From Ovis canadensis (Eukaryota; Chordata; Mammalia; Artiodactyla; Bovidae), in assembly GCF_042477335.2 (NCBI RefSeq), contig NC_091246.1:106297001-106361000 (forward strand): 64,000 nucleotides of DNA, given 5' to 3'. The position numbers were made by a program, and so were the translations under genes. Numbering within the stretch: position 1 is the stretch's first letter; the number at the start of each line of letters is the position of its first letter. Below the pieces are notes generated by a model. It was not told the DNA's origin, did not search any database, and saw only the letters and a list, made by a program, of their open reading frames with translations. This document shows, piece after piece, positions 22,687-34,871 of the stretch.

Positions 22687-22930
22687 TCACTAAGCTACCA
22701 TTTACAATACATTCTTACTCTTAGACCAATTCTCAAATCAGTCCTACACAAACCTCTAAGAACTGGGCATCTGATTTACTAAGGTATTATCCACCAATAA
22801 TTTCACTTATCTTCTGGGTGAACGTTTAGGTTAATTTCATAGCTCATTTTCAACAATGCTTAGACATTGACTTAAGGACATGGCCTGTATCTTAATGTCA
22901 CCTTAACTGCCCTAACTCCTACATATTATG

Positions 22931-23121
22931 AAACTGAGTCGAACACGACTGAGCAACTTCACTTTCACTTTTCACTTTCATGCATGGAGAAAGAAATGGC
23001 AACCCACTCCAGTGTTCTTGCCTAGAGAATCCCAGGGATGGGGGAGCCTAATGGGCTGCCGTCTATGGGGTCACACAGAGTTGGACACGACTGAGGTGAC
23101 TTGGCAGCAGCAGCAGCAGCA
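22931..23121 (+). mobile_element. BOV-A2-type SINE, second half
   Basis: Sense orientation. It holds the end of the first monomer (CACGACTGAGCAACTTCACT), the TTTCATGCATGGAG linker and the second monomer with a (CAG)n tail. Confidence 0.85.
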
Positions 23122-23422
23122 ACCACAACCTTACTCCTAATAAAAATTCAATCCTCAGATTTATAAAGGATGAAGATAACTTTTCATCATTTCTCCCCTT
23201 TTCAGGGCCCTTTATTTGACATTTTACTACTGTAGTCTTGTTTTAGATCCCATCAATTCAACCACTGTTGAGTAAAATCCTCGACCCAAACTAGTGCAGA
23301 TTTTTTCACTTGCTTTCACACTCTTAACAAAAATGGCAGAACTCATCAGGAAGTAAATCACAGAGTATGTTTGTGGTAATTAATGAGTAAAAGGCAGGCT
23401 AAAACTGGCATGAGGAACCTGG

Positions 23423-23636
23423 TGTGTGTGCTGTGTGCTGAGTCATGTCCAGCTCTTTGCCATCTGTGGACTGTAGCCCACCAGGCTTCTCTGTTCATGG
23501 GATTTCCCAGGCAAGAATATTGGAATGGCTTGCCATTTTCTACTCCAGGGGATCTTCCTGAACAGGGATTGAACCTGTATTCTCTTTCATCTCCTGCATT
23601 AGTAGGTGGATTCTTTACCACTGAGCCACCTGGGCC
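23423..23636 (-). mobile_element. Bov-tA SINE
   Basis: An antisense copy with a small insertion near 23580-23600, otherwise typical from AGTCATGTCCAGCTCTTTGC to the tRNA-like head complement. Confidence 0.85.
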
Positions 23637-23639
23637 TGA

Positions 23640-25545
23640 GATCCCTGATATTTCAATCAAAATGATGATATAATGAACTGATACTTTCTTCAACACTTTG
23701 TTTTTAATACATTGAGCTTTTTTGCCTGCATATATAATATTGTTGAACTTGCTAGTTTTCTAAATTTTCTTTTCTGCCTGGATATAATAATGTTGTTTCT
23801 TAACACGCTAGCTTTCTAAATTTTCTCTTCAGTACCTACGACCCTCAGCTTAGCAATCTACTGTCTTTATTTCCATGAGTAGTTATTATTGAATTTAAAG
23901 AATGGTACTTTAAACCATAAAGCCACAAAATTTTTATTTTGTGTGTGTTTAATGCAGAATTTGATACTTCTGTCCTTTATTGTTGCAGCTAGTTGGTGGA
24001 GGACTTAACTTTTTAGATTATTATTTTTTTTTTCACCATTTAAGTAACCTGAGATCCTGGGGTATTACGGTACTTTTCTTGTGCTAAAGAGGAGCATATT
24101 TCACAAAATATCAAGGCTCCATAATGAAGGAAGATCCTTAAATGGACTCCTTAAATGGGATCTTTTTTAGGACAGCAACCTCTAAAGTAGAATCCTTGCA
24201 ATTTTCACCTCTACAGTCTACGTATGGGAATACATGGGATGAGAATAAGGATGATAGTCATTATATAGTCCTAGTCAGGGACTCTGGGGGCTCTGCTCAT
24301 GAGGGAATATAACACTCTCACTAGTAATGCGGTACAGTGCCGTATACTAGCACTCACACTCCAGCCTAGACTGCCACGTTATCTCATAGATTCCTTTTTT
24401 CATCTTTTCCATAGCTTCATCAAATTCAGTCATCTTGGTATCATAATTATCACCTGCTTCCTCCCTTTCATTTACAGCCCAATTCAGTATTTCCCAAATT
24501 GCAAAAATGCATTTTTACACTATTTTTCAACTCTCAATCAAGTAGAATAGAGCAGAATAGGACATAATATAGGTCATAGATACCCCTCTAGTTTCGAAAA
24601 ATTCACAAAGAATCATGTTGTGTTTGTGAATTCATGTATGCACAAATTCTAGCACTTTTCCCTTCACAGTTAAATTCTTGAAAGACTTACCACAGGTAAA
24701 ATTAACGGTTACCACGGTATTTTCTAGTTATAACTTTGTGATAGTTTGTGCCGCCAAGGTCTGTGAACAAAGATTTAAATTGAAACATCACATGGCAAAG
24801 AACAGTAAAAATCTCTCCCCTTTCATCTCTTCATTCTTTATGTTCCAGATTGAAGTGCTTAGCAACAAGGCTCCTCCAGTTCTAAAAACCGTGGCAACTG
24901 GATAAAGGTCTTCCACATTCCGGCTTTGCCTTCTCCATCATACTCTAATGACTCCTCAGTGTGACTAAACCTGACTATAGACCTTATTCCCATCCCATGT
25001 ATTCCCTGCTCATGGTATACGTGTTTCGTGTTTTTTATTCATACTTCAGTGCTTTTGTTCATGCTGTTTCCCTCATCTCAGATTATTTCATCAGCACAGA
25101 ACCTCATAATGAAACAGTTGAATTGCATCAAGTTCCAGAAATACGTTTGATCTGGTTTAAACCATTGCTCAAGGATTGAGGCATCAGTAACCATCTATGA
25201 CTTTCACTCTAAGGTTAAGGATAACTTAGAGACATTTCACATGTGTAAATAAGTGTGCCTCATCCATTAGCAAGAACTGTTGTCAGTAAAGAAGTGGCAC
25301 AAAGAGATTACAAAGAAGAGAGAGATGAAGAAAGTAGAGTGTGGGTGGTGATGCTAGCATCATAGTGGCATAGGTTGCTCCCATTTTCTCTGTCTTCATT
25401 TTACAGTTAATTTGACACTCTTGTATTAATAAGACTGCTTGATTCCAGGAGGGATTTGGGGAAACAGTCATCATTTGTGCATCAGAAAATAAACAAGAAC
25501 TTGTTAAGGCCTTGAATTCCTTGGAATTGGATTAATAGTACCCAC
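23640..25545. other. Distal upstream flank of unit A
   Basis: No gene seen. Sequence is shared with the gene B unit (36400-38150), which supports common descent. Open frames such as 24299-24550 and 24678-24905 have no matching open frame in the B copy and look fortuitous. Confidence 0.5.
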
Positions 25546-25546
25546 G

Positions 25547-25757
25547 GGGCTTCCCAGGAAGCTCAGTGGTAAAGAACCCGCCTGCCAATGCAGGAGATTT
25601 GGGTTTGATCCCAGGGTCAGAAGATACACTGGAGGGGAAAATGGCAACCCATGCCAGTATTCCTGATGGAAAATCCTGTGGACAGAGGAGAGTGGGGGGC
25701 TACTGTACATGGGTTCACAAAGAGTCAGACATGACTAAACAACTGAGCACACACACA
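25547..25757 (+). mobile_element. Bov-tA SINE
   Basis: A sense copy from GGCTTCCCAGGAAGCTCAGT to GACATGACTAAACAACTGAG. Confidence 0.88.
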
Positions 25758-25774
25758 TGGTCTTTTCTAGCTTT

Positions 25775-26069
25775 AGCCCTATCATAGGAGAAGGCACTGG
25801 TGACCCACTCCAGCACTCTTGCCTGGACAATCCCATGGATGGAGCAGCCTGGTGGGCTGCAGTCCATGGGGTCACTAAGAGTTGGACACAACTGAGTGAC
25901 TTGACTTTCACTTTTCACTTTCATGCATTGGAGAAGGAAATGGCAACCCACTCCAGTGTGCTTGCCTGGAGAATCCCAGGGACGGAGGAGCCTGGTGGGC
26001 TGCCATCTATGGGGTCGCACAGAGTCAGACAGGACCGAAGCGACTTAGTAGCAGCAGCCCTATCATAGG
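25775..26069 (+). mobile_element. BOV-A2 dimeric SINE with target duplication
   Basis: Two Bov-A monomers in sense orientation (25789-26055), flanked by a perfect 14-bp direct repeat, AGCCCTATCATAGG (25775-25788 and 26056-26069). A young, well-defined insertion. Confidence 0.93.
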
Positions 26070-26175
26070 GAGTAGCCATAGGAAGTAACTTGATCGCTGA
26101 GCAAAGATTTTTATTTGAGATCTTACATGACATAAGAGAATAAAAGGCACCTTTAAAATATTCATGGGAAGAATA

Positions 26176-26425
26176 GATGCTGAAGCTGAAACTCCAGTAC
26201 TTTGGCCACCTGATGCGAAGAGTCAACTCATTGGAAAAGACCCTCATGCTGGGAAAGATTGAGAGCAGGAGGAGAAATGGGTGGCAGAGGATGAGACGGT
26301 TAGATAGCATCACTGATTCAATGGATCTGAATTTGAGTAAACTTCAGGAGATCACGGAGGATGGAAGAGCCTGGTTGGTGCAGTTCATGGTGTCATAGAG
26401 TTGGCCATAACTTAGTTGAATAACA
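26176..26425 (+). mobile_element. BovB LINE, 3' terminal fragment
   Basis: Only the last ~250 bp of BovB, from GATGCTGAAGCTGAAACTCC to the decayed 3' end. Confidence 0.85.
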
Positions 26426-26429
26426 ACAC

Positions 26430-27320
26430 CACTCATTCTGCTATTCATTCTTTATATAATTTTTAAAAAAATTCAATAATTGAATTATCCATGTCTGATT
26501 GCATAGTTTTTATATCTTCTTGTTCATTGTTAAAACAGGCACTGCTTAAATCATTTTTCTTAATTCAGTTAACATTTTTACCACCAATATTTTGAATTCT
26601 TTATCTGATAAATTGCTGATTTCTGTTTCATTATTTTCAGTGGTTCCTTTTTTTTTTTCCAGTTGAGAGTAGTTTCTCTGCCTTTTCACTTTGCTTAACT
26701 TTCTCTGCCTCTAATAATTTGGGTAAAACAGTTACCTTTTGAGGTTCTTACACGTGAGCTTCCTTATATGGGCTGTGTGTGTCCAGCAGCTTTGATGATA
26801 GCACAGACTTGATGTAGATACAGGTCTTTGCTGCTTACTACAGCCTTGGCAGGTGATGGGGCTGCATATGAAGGGGCTAGAGCCAGTGCCTTGTGTGAGG
26901 TAAGACTTCATCTCTGCCTAGCAGCCATCAACACCCTGTCAGAGGTGGGGGTCTGATAGCAAGTTTCAGGAGCAGAAGCCCTGAGAGCCAGAATTGATCT
27001 GGCTCTGTTCCCATCAAGTGTGTGTTTTTCTCTCCCTCTGCATCACCCCAGGACCTTTGCCTACAAGGAAGAGGATGTGAAGCAAGTAGGACCCATGAAC
27101 AGATGGAGGCCCAGTGTATTGATTGTATAAGCATCTATGTCTCTGTTCAGATGCAGCCATGATCACAAGCCCCTTTTGTCTCTCATAGCCAAGAACTGCA
27201 CCCCTGTCTCTAGCTCTGCCCCTTGCTCCAGAACTGTTGTGGAACTGCTCCATGGGCTTGGCAGGTGTCTGTATGGACTCTCAGCATGAGTAGGGAGGTC
27301 AGCTGTGGTGGAGACATGGG
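26430..27320 (-). mobile_element. Probable old L1-derived sequence
   Basis: An AT-rich then GC-rich block with phrases typical of the antisense 5' half of older L1 elements (TTTTCACTTTGCTTAACTTT, then TGGGTAAAACAGTTACC). Subfamily not determined. No gene seen. Confidence 0.35.
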
Positions 27321-28751
27321 AAAAAATGATTATGATTTAGCGGCCCCTCAATGTCTAACTTGTGAATCTAGCCCTGGCTAGTAACTAAGAGCACTGGGTG
27401 CTTCTTCCTTCAGCCGATGTCCTTTCACTGGGCCAGACCGAATGCTTAAATCACATACAGTATCAGCAAGGGCTCAGGGGAAAACATAGCTAGCAAGTGT
27501 CCAAATTTTCAGAAATTCTTTTTGATGCCTGAAGTTTTAGTTTTTTTTTACTCTATGTTGTTGCTTCAGCTCTCCGATGTCCTTAAATTTGGTTCTTAAA
27601 ATACAGTTGGTATTATCTAGGGTTGTTCTAGAGGAAAGATGGTTGCTATGACTTACATATCCTAAAGAGAATTACAAGCATGTTCTTCATCCATTTTAGA
27701 AATAAAAGTTATGAAGTTTGAGTGGCACATATGATTTTCCTCTTTTTTTCTGATTTTAAAGTTATTCTAAGTTTAAATTATGTCCCCAAGATGGTAAGCG
27801 CCGTAGTGTGAATATTTTGAATCTTCTGATGTCAGACTCCTTTCTGTGTTCTCCATTATGCCACATACTGTATCACTCAGAGTTCAGAGAGGAATGCACA
27901 CCATGGGGATAGCAATGAGTTATGAAGAAGATGTAGCTGTTACTGCTTGGGCTGGGGCTTGAAGGGAAGAGGTAGTATTAATAAACCTACATGTTTTGAA
28001 TAGGACCCATGAATCTAGGCCTCCCTCTAGGACTCAGGTATTTGATAACTCAAGGACCTGGGACTGAAAACAAAGAAAGGTAAGATGCCTGGTGGCCATG
28101 CCAGTATCTCTGAAGCTGAAAAGTAATGTCTGTTAAGGAATCACTAATATATAAATATAATGTAATGTACTATTATATATAGATATGAAAACTCAGTATA
28201 TGTTTATTTGAGTATATAGTAATAAAACACAGACTGAAATTTATCTTCTTGTAAAGAGAGAGCTATTAATGATACAACACTGACATGAACAGTGCTGAAA
28301 ATTTTCCCAGGTGTCCAGTCTGCCCAGGCTCCCTCTAGCTCTGTTAGCAGAAATGAATGATAAGAGGACTGGCAAAAAGAAATGAGATTCGTAGGTTTCC
28401 ATTCACTGTGTGACAAAGCAGAGTACAAAGGAGAAGGATGTTTAGAATTCAGAGACAGCAAATTAAAAGTACACACACATACACACTGTGTGAGCTGTGC
28501 TTTTGCTCAGGAAACACACAGGTAATTTTATGAAAAATTAACCATTAAATTGCTTAAAATAACAAAATGTTCTGGAATTAGCATATTTTTACTCATTGTT
28601 TAATTGGTAATATTTATGATCCAGAATACTGAAATATCTCGGGTTTTCTATGATCTCTGACACATTCTGTAACATGTCTACTAACCTAAAAACAAAAAAG
28701 TGAGAAATTTCAAAGATTTTGAATTTTTTTTTTAAATCACAAATCTAGGCT
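27321..28751. other. 3' flank of gene B
   Basis: No gene. Positions 27970-28560 match the gene A 3' flank (17102-17660). A short piece near 27326-27370 resembles 53118-53175 beyond gene C, so all three units seem to share this flank. Confidence 0.55.
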
Positions 28752-28757
28752 TTTATT
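28752..28757 (-). other. Candidate polyA signal, gene B
   Basis: AATAAA on the minus strand about 100 nt past the gene B stop codon. Use inferred. Confidence 0.45.
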
Positions 28758-28853
28758 TCTAAGATGAAGTTGGAACTTTTTCCCTTTTTCCTTAGGTGAA
28801 ATCAGAGCATTTGGTACTTTTTCCTGAAGTATTGTCTCAACATATTGTCCTTC

Positions 28854-31031
28854 TCACTGAGGTTCAGCTGGAGCACTTTTCTCTTCTTGCCCAATTAATT
28901 CTTTTAGTTTCTTCAACAGCCAAATTAACAAACAAAATAACATAAAAAAGAAAGGAGTCAAGCGAAATAGCAGCAGGTAATGGTGGTCTTGTGCTTCTCT
29001 GCCTGGCGGTGGGCCACTGTCCACACTACCTCCAATACCTTTTTCCTGGCAGTGGGGAGGGTCCCACTCGGAGCTGCAGTGGCAGTGCTGTCTGTTGTTG
29101 CAGACTCCGTTCATATTGCAGGTCTCAGGTGAGCAATCATTTTGGAAACTGGGCATAAAAGTACACTTCCTTTCGATGCAGATATGATTTGCACCGCACT
29201 CTGTACCGTCTTTCACTTCACCAACATCAGGTATGGTCATCCCGAGATGGTAGTCTGTACCCCAGCAGTTGACTCCGTTTATTCGAGTCCAATGCACAGT
29301 AGAATGATCTCTCAGGAAGGGGATTTCTGTCACATTCTCACACTGAACCCTCCCACACAGAATATCTGGGATTCCACATGGTATATACGACCTGGCTGTG
29401 AGACCACAGTTACCAAAACGGTCACCTCGGCTATTTACTTCCCTGTAGCAATTCTCATTTGCATTCCTGGCCTCTTTGCCAAAGATTTTCCTACACTGTT
29501 CATTGCGCTCATTGCATCTCTTTTCATAGCAGTAACCACCGCCTGTGCAGGAGGTCCCATCCTGCATGTACACATCTTCTGGACACTGATAGGATGTCCC
29601 ATTGCACCACTCTGGAAGATCACATTCATTTTCTACTTTCCTACACACGGTGCCTGATGGCATCAATGTGCAGTTCTCACAGCAAAGGCCAAAAGCACAA
29701 GTAGCCCCAACTCTCAGAGTGCAGTCTGACTGACAGCAGGGGTCTTTTGCACATGTGTATGTGGAACCACAGTCACACTCTTCTCCTTCTTCAACCACAC
29801 TGTTCCCGCAGCGTGTCTGCCTGAAGATATTCTCTGGATTTGGTGAAATGCGCATGCAGCTCACTTTTCCAACAACGTTCCAGTATGAAGCATAACTGCA
29901 GTTGCTGAATCGAGTTGTCACAGTTTTACTTGGAAACATTATGCATTTTTTACTTCCACATTTACATATATTATCATCATGTCGCATACCCAGATTGTGA
30001 CCAATCTCATGTGATACAATATATGCAAACTCTTGCACTTTGTCATTCAGAAAGCTGTCAACCCCACAGTTATAAAGTTGATTACATACAGTTCCAACAT
30101 AGGCTAAGCCAAGAAGGCGACCATAATTTTCCTTTATGAAAATATGTGCAATATCATGTGGTAAGCGGGTATTAAAACTATTTTTCTTCCATTTGCAAAA
30201 TTCTTCCAAGAGAATACTTATGTTTGTTGTTGGAAGGAGGTTGTCTTTAGACCAGATCTCGATTCCAACCAAAACCACATTAACATCCAGTGATTGTAAA
30301 AAGTTATCTATTCCATTGACAACCATGCATACTTCAGACTGTACACTTGAGGTATTACTTTGGTGATAAAGATACCGACCATGGTCTACCAGCACTGCCA
30401 GTTCAAGAAAACGCCTGTGAGTCCACCAGCCAATATACCCACTTTGCTTCAAAGTATAATTAACACTCTCTTGAAGAAATTTCAGTTGTCGTGCTATGTC
30501 TTCATCTGTTAATCCACATCTCTTGGGTGGAAGTTCTGTATCATCTACCATCTTGTATAGCAGATGTTCAAATGAGGTAGAAAGACTTTTGGGCTTGATT
30601 TCATAAACAACATTATGTATCTGTAATGTTCCTTGAAAGCCCCCCAAACATGTGCTGAGGGCAACCAGGGATTCTGGATCCCCTTCCATGTAACCCTGAT
30701 AGTAGCAGTCATTCTGGACAAAAGGCTGGTCCTCTGTTAGCCCGTGCTGGTCTGTGTAGGTGAACACTGGTAGGTGTTTAGAGAACAAAAGCTTGTTGAC
30801 TTTCACGTGAAGAATGTGTCTCTGGCCTCCAAAACGCAGGCTGTAAGAGAGCCATCCAGGAGGCTTCACGCCGCTGCCATTGTATGTTATCTTCAAGGGT
30901 ACCACCACCTCTGGAAGACCATGGCGTTGGGAGTGCTCAATGTAGGATGATCCGGAAAGGAATAGAAACACCTCTAACCAGAGCAGCAGGAGACTGATCC
31001 TCACATACACCAGGGTCTTACCCCCAGCCAT
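28854..31031 (-). CDS. Testis-type ADAM metalloprotease (gene B), single exon
   Basis: A 725-aa membrane ADAM of the same single-exon group and the best candidate in the window for an active protease. Domains: signal about 12-27, prodomain about 39-198 with cysteine-switch Cys172 (KRCGLT), reprolysin about 203-395 with a textbook zinc site HEIGHNLGMRHD (His341, Glu342, His345, His351) and CIM Met-turn, disintegrin about 406-486, cysteine-rich to about 625, EGF 633-661, transmembrane about 685-706, and a short 19-residue tail. The start at 31031 directly follows an in-frame TAA, so no longer N-terminus is possible. The length fits the family. A 186-bp segment is identical to gene A. A cell-surface germ-cell role (sperm maturation or egg interaction) is the family expectation, not shown by sequence. 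The symbol is left open: it resembles ADAM20/21/26-type proteins, and one-to-one orthology needs a tree. Confidence 0.95.
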   Translation of the reverse strand: MAGGKTLVYVRISLLLLWLEVFLFLSGSSYIEHSQRHGLPEVVVPLKITYNGSGVKPPGWLSYSLRFGGQRHILHVKVNKLLFSKHLPVFTYTDQHGLTEDQPFVQNDCYYQGYMEGDPESLVALSTCLGGFQGTLQIHNVVYEIKPKSLSTSFEHLLYKMVDDTELPPKRCGLTDEDIARQLKFLQESVNYTLKQSGYIGWWTHRRFLELAVLVDHGRYLYHQSNTSSVQSEVCMVVNGIDNFLQSLDVNVVLVGIEIWSKDNLLPTTNISILLEEFCKWKKNSFNTRLPHDIAHIFIKENYGRLLGLAYVGTVCNQLYNCGVDSFLNDKVQEFAYIVSHEIGHNLGMRHDDNICKCGSKKCIMFPSKTVTTRFSNCSYASYWNVVGKVSCMRISPNPENIFRQTRCGNSVVEEGEECDCGSTYTCAKDPCCQSDCTLRVGATCAFGLCCENCTLMPSGTVCRKVENECDLPEWCNGTSYQCPEDVYMQDGTSCTGGGYCYEKRCNERNEQCRKIFGKEARNANENCYREVNSRGDRFGNCGLTARSYIPCGIPDILCGRVQCENVTEIPFLRDHSTVHWTRINGVNCWGTDYHLGMTIPDVGEVKDGTECGANHICIERKCTFMPSFQNDCSPETCNMNGVCNNRQHCHCSSEWDPPHCQEKGIGGSVDSGPPPGREAQDHHYLLLFRLTPFFFMLFCLLIWLLKKLKELIGQEEKSAPAEPQ
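29478..29663 (-). repeat. Gene-conversion tract, gene B copy
   Basis: 186 bp identical to 18728-18913 of gene A. It encodes the segment from [20 protein letters not shown] through CRKIFG. Confidence 0.9.
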
Positions 31032-31160
31032 TTATGACATCATGTGGAGCCAGTGGTGAGAACCTAAGAACAGAGCAGGCCACATCACTGTGAGCTGGTG
31101 GTGTACAGCACAAGCCTTTGATCTGTTTTCTGTCAGAGTCACCATGCCAGAGCCATAACA
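31032..31160 (-). other. Predicted 5' UTR part and splice acceptor, gene B
   Basis: On the minus strand CTTTTTTTTTTCCTTAG|TGTT (AG at 31162-31161) is a strong acceptor 129 nt before the ATG. A 37-codon uORF (31145-31032) is in frame with the main ORF and ends in TAA immediately before the ATG. Confidence 0.7.
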
Positions 31161-31704
31161 CTAAGGAAAAAAAAAAGACAAGAGCAGAGACAGATCTGGG
31201 AGTTAGGAGCAAATTAAGGCAGAGGGTGATGAGAAGGGCACGGGTTAAAATAACTACAAGTTTGGCTAAAGGCATGGCTCATGATACTGCATTGCATTGC
31301 CGTCAAGTAAGGTGAGGCAGAGTGAGGCTGTTGGTGTCCAAAGCAGTGGTGATTGGCCTAGGGTGACACTTGTTGAACCTTGAGGAAGGGCAGATAGTGC
31401 TTCATTGTTCTGTCCTCTAAATATATGACACTGTGTGGACATGTCTGCAGAAATAAGTAAGACAAAAAGGCCTTAATGGAAGGAGGATATAGATCTTCTT
31501 TTCATTTATAAAAAAATAAAGGGAATTTTTATTTATACATATTGACTGAGTATAATTACCACTTTATAGTGATTCTTTTCCATTTCAATGGTAAATTAGT
31601 CACATTACTTAGGACAGATATTAAAAAAATACATATATCATTATTTTCTCTCATTCATGTAACTAATCATTACCTGTCCTACCTTCTGTTTTCCCTTTTT
31701 CTCT
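31161..31704. other. Upstream flank of gene B
   Basis: No gene. It is colinear with the gene A flank 20432-20960 apart from the 200-bp exon fragment present only at A. It probably holds intron and promoter sequence that I cannot delimit. Confidence 0.5.
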
Positions 31705-33350
31705 TCAGTTCAGTAGCTCAGTCATGTCCGACTCTTTGCTACCCAGTGGACTGCAGCTCACCAGGTCTCCCTGTCCATCACCAACTCCCAGAGTTTACTC
31801 AAATTGATGTTCATTGAGTTGGTGATGCCACCAGCCTCTGTCGTCCCCTTCTCCTCCTGCCTTCAATCTTTCTCCTTCTGCCTCCTCCTTCCCCTTCTCC
31901 TCCTGCCTTCAATCTTTCCCAGCATCAGGGTCTTTTCAAATGAGTCAGTTCTTCACATCAGGTGGCCGAAGTATTGGAGTTTCAGCTTCAGCATCAGTCC
32001 TTTCAGTGAATATTCAGGACTGATTTCCTTTATGATGGACTGGTTGGACCTCCTTGCTGTCCAAGGGTCTCTCAAGAGTCTTTTCGAACACCACAGTTCA
32101 AAGGCATCAATTCTTTGGTGCTCAGCTTTGTTTATAGTCCAACTCTCACATATATACATGACTACTGGAAAAACCATAGCTTTGACTAGATGGACTTTTG
32201 TTGGCAAAGTAGTATCTCTGCTTTTTAATAAGCTGTCTAGGTTGGTCATAACTTTTCTCCCAAGGAGCAAGCATCTTTTAATTTCATGGCTGCAGTTACT
32301 ATCTGCAGTGATTTTGGAGCCCAAGAAAATAAAGTCCGTCACTGCTTCCACTGTTTCCCCATCTATTTGCCATGTGATGGGACCAAATTCCGTGATCTTA
32401 GTTTTCTAAATGTTGAGTTCTAAGCCAACTTTTTCACTCTCCTCTTTCACTTTCATCAAGGGGCTCTTTAGTTTTTCTTTGCTTTCTGCCATAAGTGTGG
32501 TGTCAGCTGCATATCTGAGGTTATTGATATTTCTCCCACAATCTTGATTCCAGCTTGTGCTTCATCCAGCCCAGCATTACTCATGATGTACTCTGCATAT
32601 ATGTTAAATAAGCAGGGTGACAATATACAGCCTTGACTTACTCCTTTCCTGATTTGGAACCGTCTGTCATTCCATGTCCAGTTCTAACTGTTCCTTCTTG
32701 ACCTACATACAGATTTCTCAGGAGGAAGGTCAGGTGGTCTGGTATTCCCATCTTTTGAAGAATTTTCCAGTTTGTTGTGACCCACACAGTCAAAGGCTTT
32801 GGCATACTCAATAAATAAAGTAGAAGTATATATATTTTTTAAAACTCTTGCTTTTTAGATGATCCACTGGGTGTTGGCAATTTGATCTCTGGTTCCTCTA
32901 CCTTTTCTAAATCCAGCTTGAACATCTGGAAGTTCATGGTTCATGTACTGTTGAAGCCTGGCTTGGAGAATTTTGAGCATTACTTCGCTAGCGTGTGAGA
33001 TGAGTGCAATTGTGCAGTGTTTGATTCTTTGGCGTTGCCTTTCTTTGGGATTGGAATGAAAACTGACCTTTTCTAGTCCTGTGACCACTGCGAAGTTTTC
33101 CAAATTTGCTGGTATATTGAGTGTAGCACTTTCATAGCATCATCTTTTAGGATTTGAAATAGCTCAAGTGGAATTCCATCACCTCCACCAGCTTTGTTCA
33201 TAGTGATGCTTCCTAAGGCCCAGTTGACTTCACGTTCTAGGATTTCTGGCTCTAGGTGAGTGATCACATCATCGTGATTATCTGGGTCATGAAGATCTTT
33301 TTTGTATAGTTCTGTGTATTCTTGCCACCTCTTAATATATTCTGCTTTTC
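31705..33350 (-). mobile_element. BovB LINE, broken
   Basis: An antisense, 5'-truncated BovB of about 1.65 kb. RT fragments lie at 33267-32855 and 32351-31953, separated by stops. A pyrimidine-rich duplication is present near 31846-31918. It is absent from unit A, so it post-dates the duplication. Confidence 0.93.
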
Positions 33351-34871
33351 CTTTTAATTCTGTCCAACTCTAAGGATCAGAGAATCAATTGTCTTACACA
33401 TAGAGTAGTGGGGTCACTTGATAATAGGCAGTTTTATATTTGGGATGGGAGGACCATGCATTGTGATGGGTGTTGTTCAGTTATTTTTTTTTTTAAGGAA
33501 AAAAAATTAAGGCAGTTTTATTGGATATGTTCAAAAGATCTCTGCAAAGTTTATGCCATTTTGGAATTTTTTCGTATAGTTCTGAAATAAATATTTTCAT
33601 CAAGCATACAGATTTTATTTATTAGAGGATGGCCCCTTCAACCAGGAGTGCTGTATTGACTCTACTAAGGTTTAGCTAGTTGAAGGACATTGGATACACA
33701 TAAGCCTGGTTCAGACCCTAACACTCTCACCTACTCCTTGCTTGGCCCTGGGTAACTCACTATGCTCTTTTGTGTCTCAGATACGTTTGTATTTGATTAT
33801 TCTCTAAAGAAGGACAACATTTTCTAATCATCTGGAAATATATAATTGAAGGAAATCCAACTTGCTCAGAATGTAAGAGTTAGAGATGGGAGCACAGTGG
33901 CTTTCTTTATCTACAAAGTTCAATTCTCCAGATTAAACCAGTTGTGAACCAAAAATATATAGGAAAAAAATCCAGACAGTTCTGAAAAGCAAGACCTGAG
34001 CTGCACACTGACAGAAATTTATGTAACATTTGCATCCTATCTAAAACTTTCTACATAACATTGAATTCGTATTAGTTAGTTTAAGTAACCTGGAGATGAT
34101 TTGAGGTATATGGGAAGATGTGCATAGTAGCTTATACGCAAACACTGCAACATTTTACATAAGGTCATGAGCATTTGTGGATTTTGGTATTCAAACCACT
34201 TCCCCAAGGGACAACCATATACTGAAGGCCAAATAAATGCAGAAATGCAAGGAAAATCAGTCAGTCACTAAAAGAGGGAGGAAAATGTTGGGGCAGGTAT
34301 TATTTTCTACAAGGGCAAAGGCATCTAAGTTCCCTCATTTTTGGGATTACAAGGTAACCAACTCCCAAGTTCAACCTTCCTATGTACAAATTTTATAAAA
34401 AGTATGTACCTATACGAAGAATACCTATACACAAAGTTTTACAGGAATATCACACATTTGTAAAAATGAGGAAACTGGTACTAGCACAATGCCTGTTTAT
34501 CAACACTGATGTTACATTCTTCCTTGAATAAAATATTAATAAAGCACATAATCTGCTGACATTGTTCTACACACTTAGGAGACATAAGAGAACTAATTAA
34601 GCCTAAATAATTTGATGGTCTTGAGTACAAATTTAGACAGAGGGGTTGAGGCAAAGATGCACAGTAGGTATTTGTAAAATTGCATTCACCATTTCACATA
34701 AAATGTCCACTTTTATTTATCTAATGAGTATCCAACCGTCTTTGTCAAATCATTAAAGTACACAGACTGCCTGAAGTAATGATATCAAGAACAGCTGGAC
34801 AAACTGGAAAAACAGAAGAAAATGAAGTCACCTTTGAGGGTCGTAGAACACCCTGACCAAATACAGACTTC
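33351..34871. other. Upstream flank of unit B
   Basis: No gene seen. 34200-34830 matches unit A 21360-22040 (for example the ACTGATGTT and CTTTGAATAAA-type stretches). The rest is unclassified AT-rich sequence. Confidence 0.5.

Larger units (their letters stand above)
17100..25470 (-). repeat. Segmental duplication unit A (contains ADAM gene A)
   Basis: The flanks of gene A align with those of gene B by eye over many kilobases in the same order. Matching pairs include 17102-17660 with 27970-28560 (3' side), 20430-20960 with 31160-31480, 21700-22010 with 34490-34800, 23950-24110 with 36690-36860, 24300-24480 with 37210-37390 and 24700-25240 with 37610-38020. Identity looks moderate outside the exons, so the duplication is old. 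SINE and BovB insertions differ between units. Confidence 0.8.
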
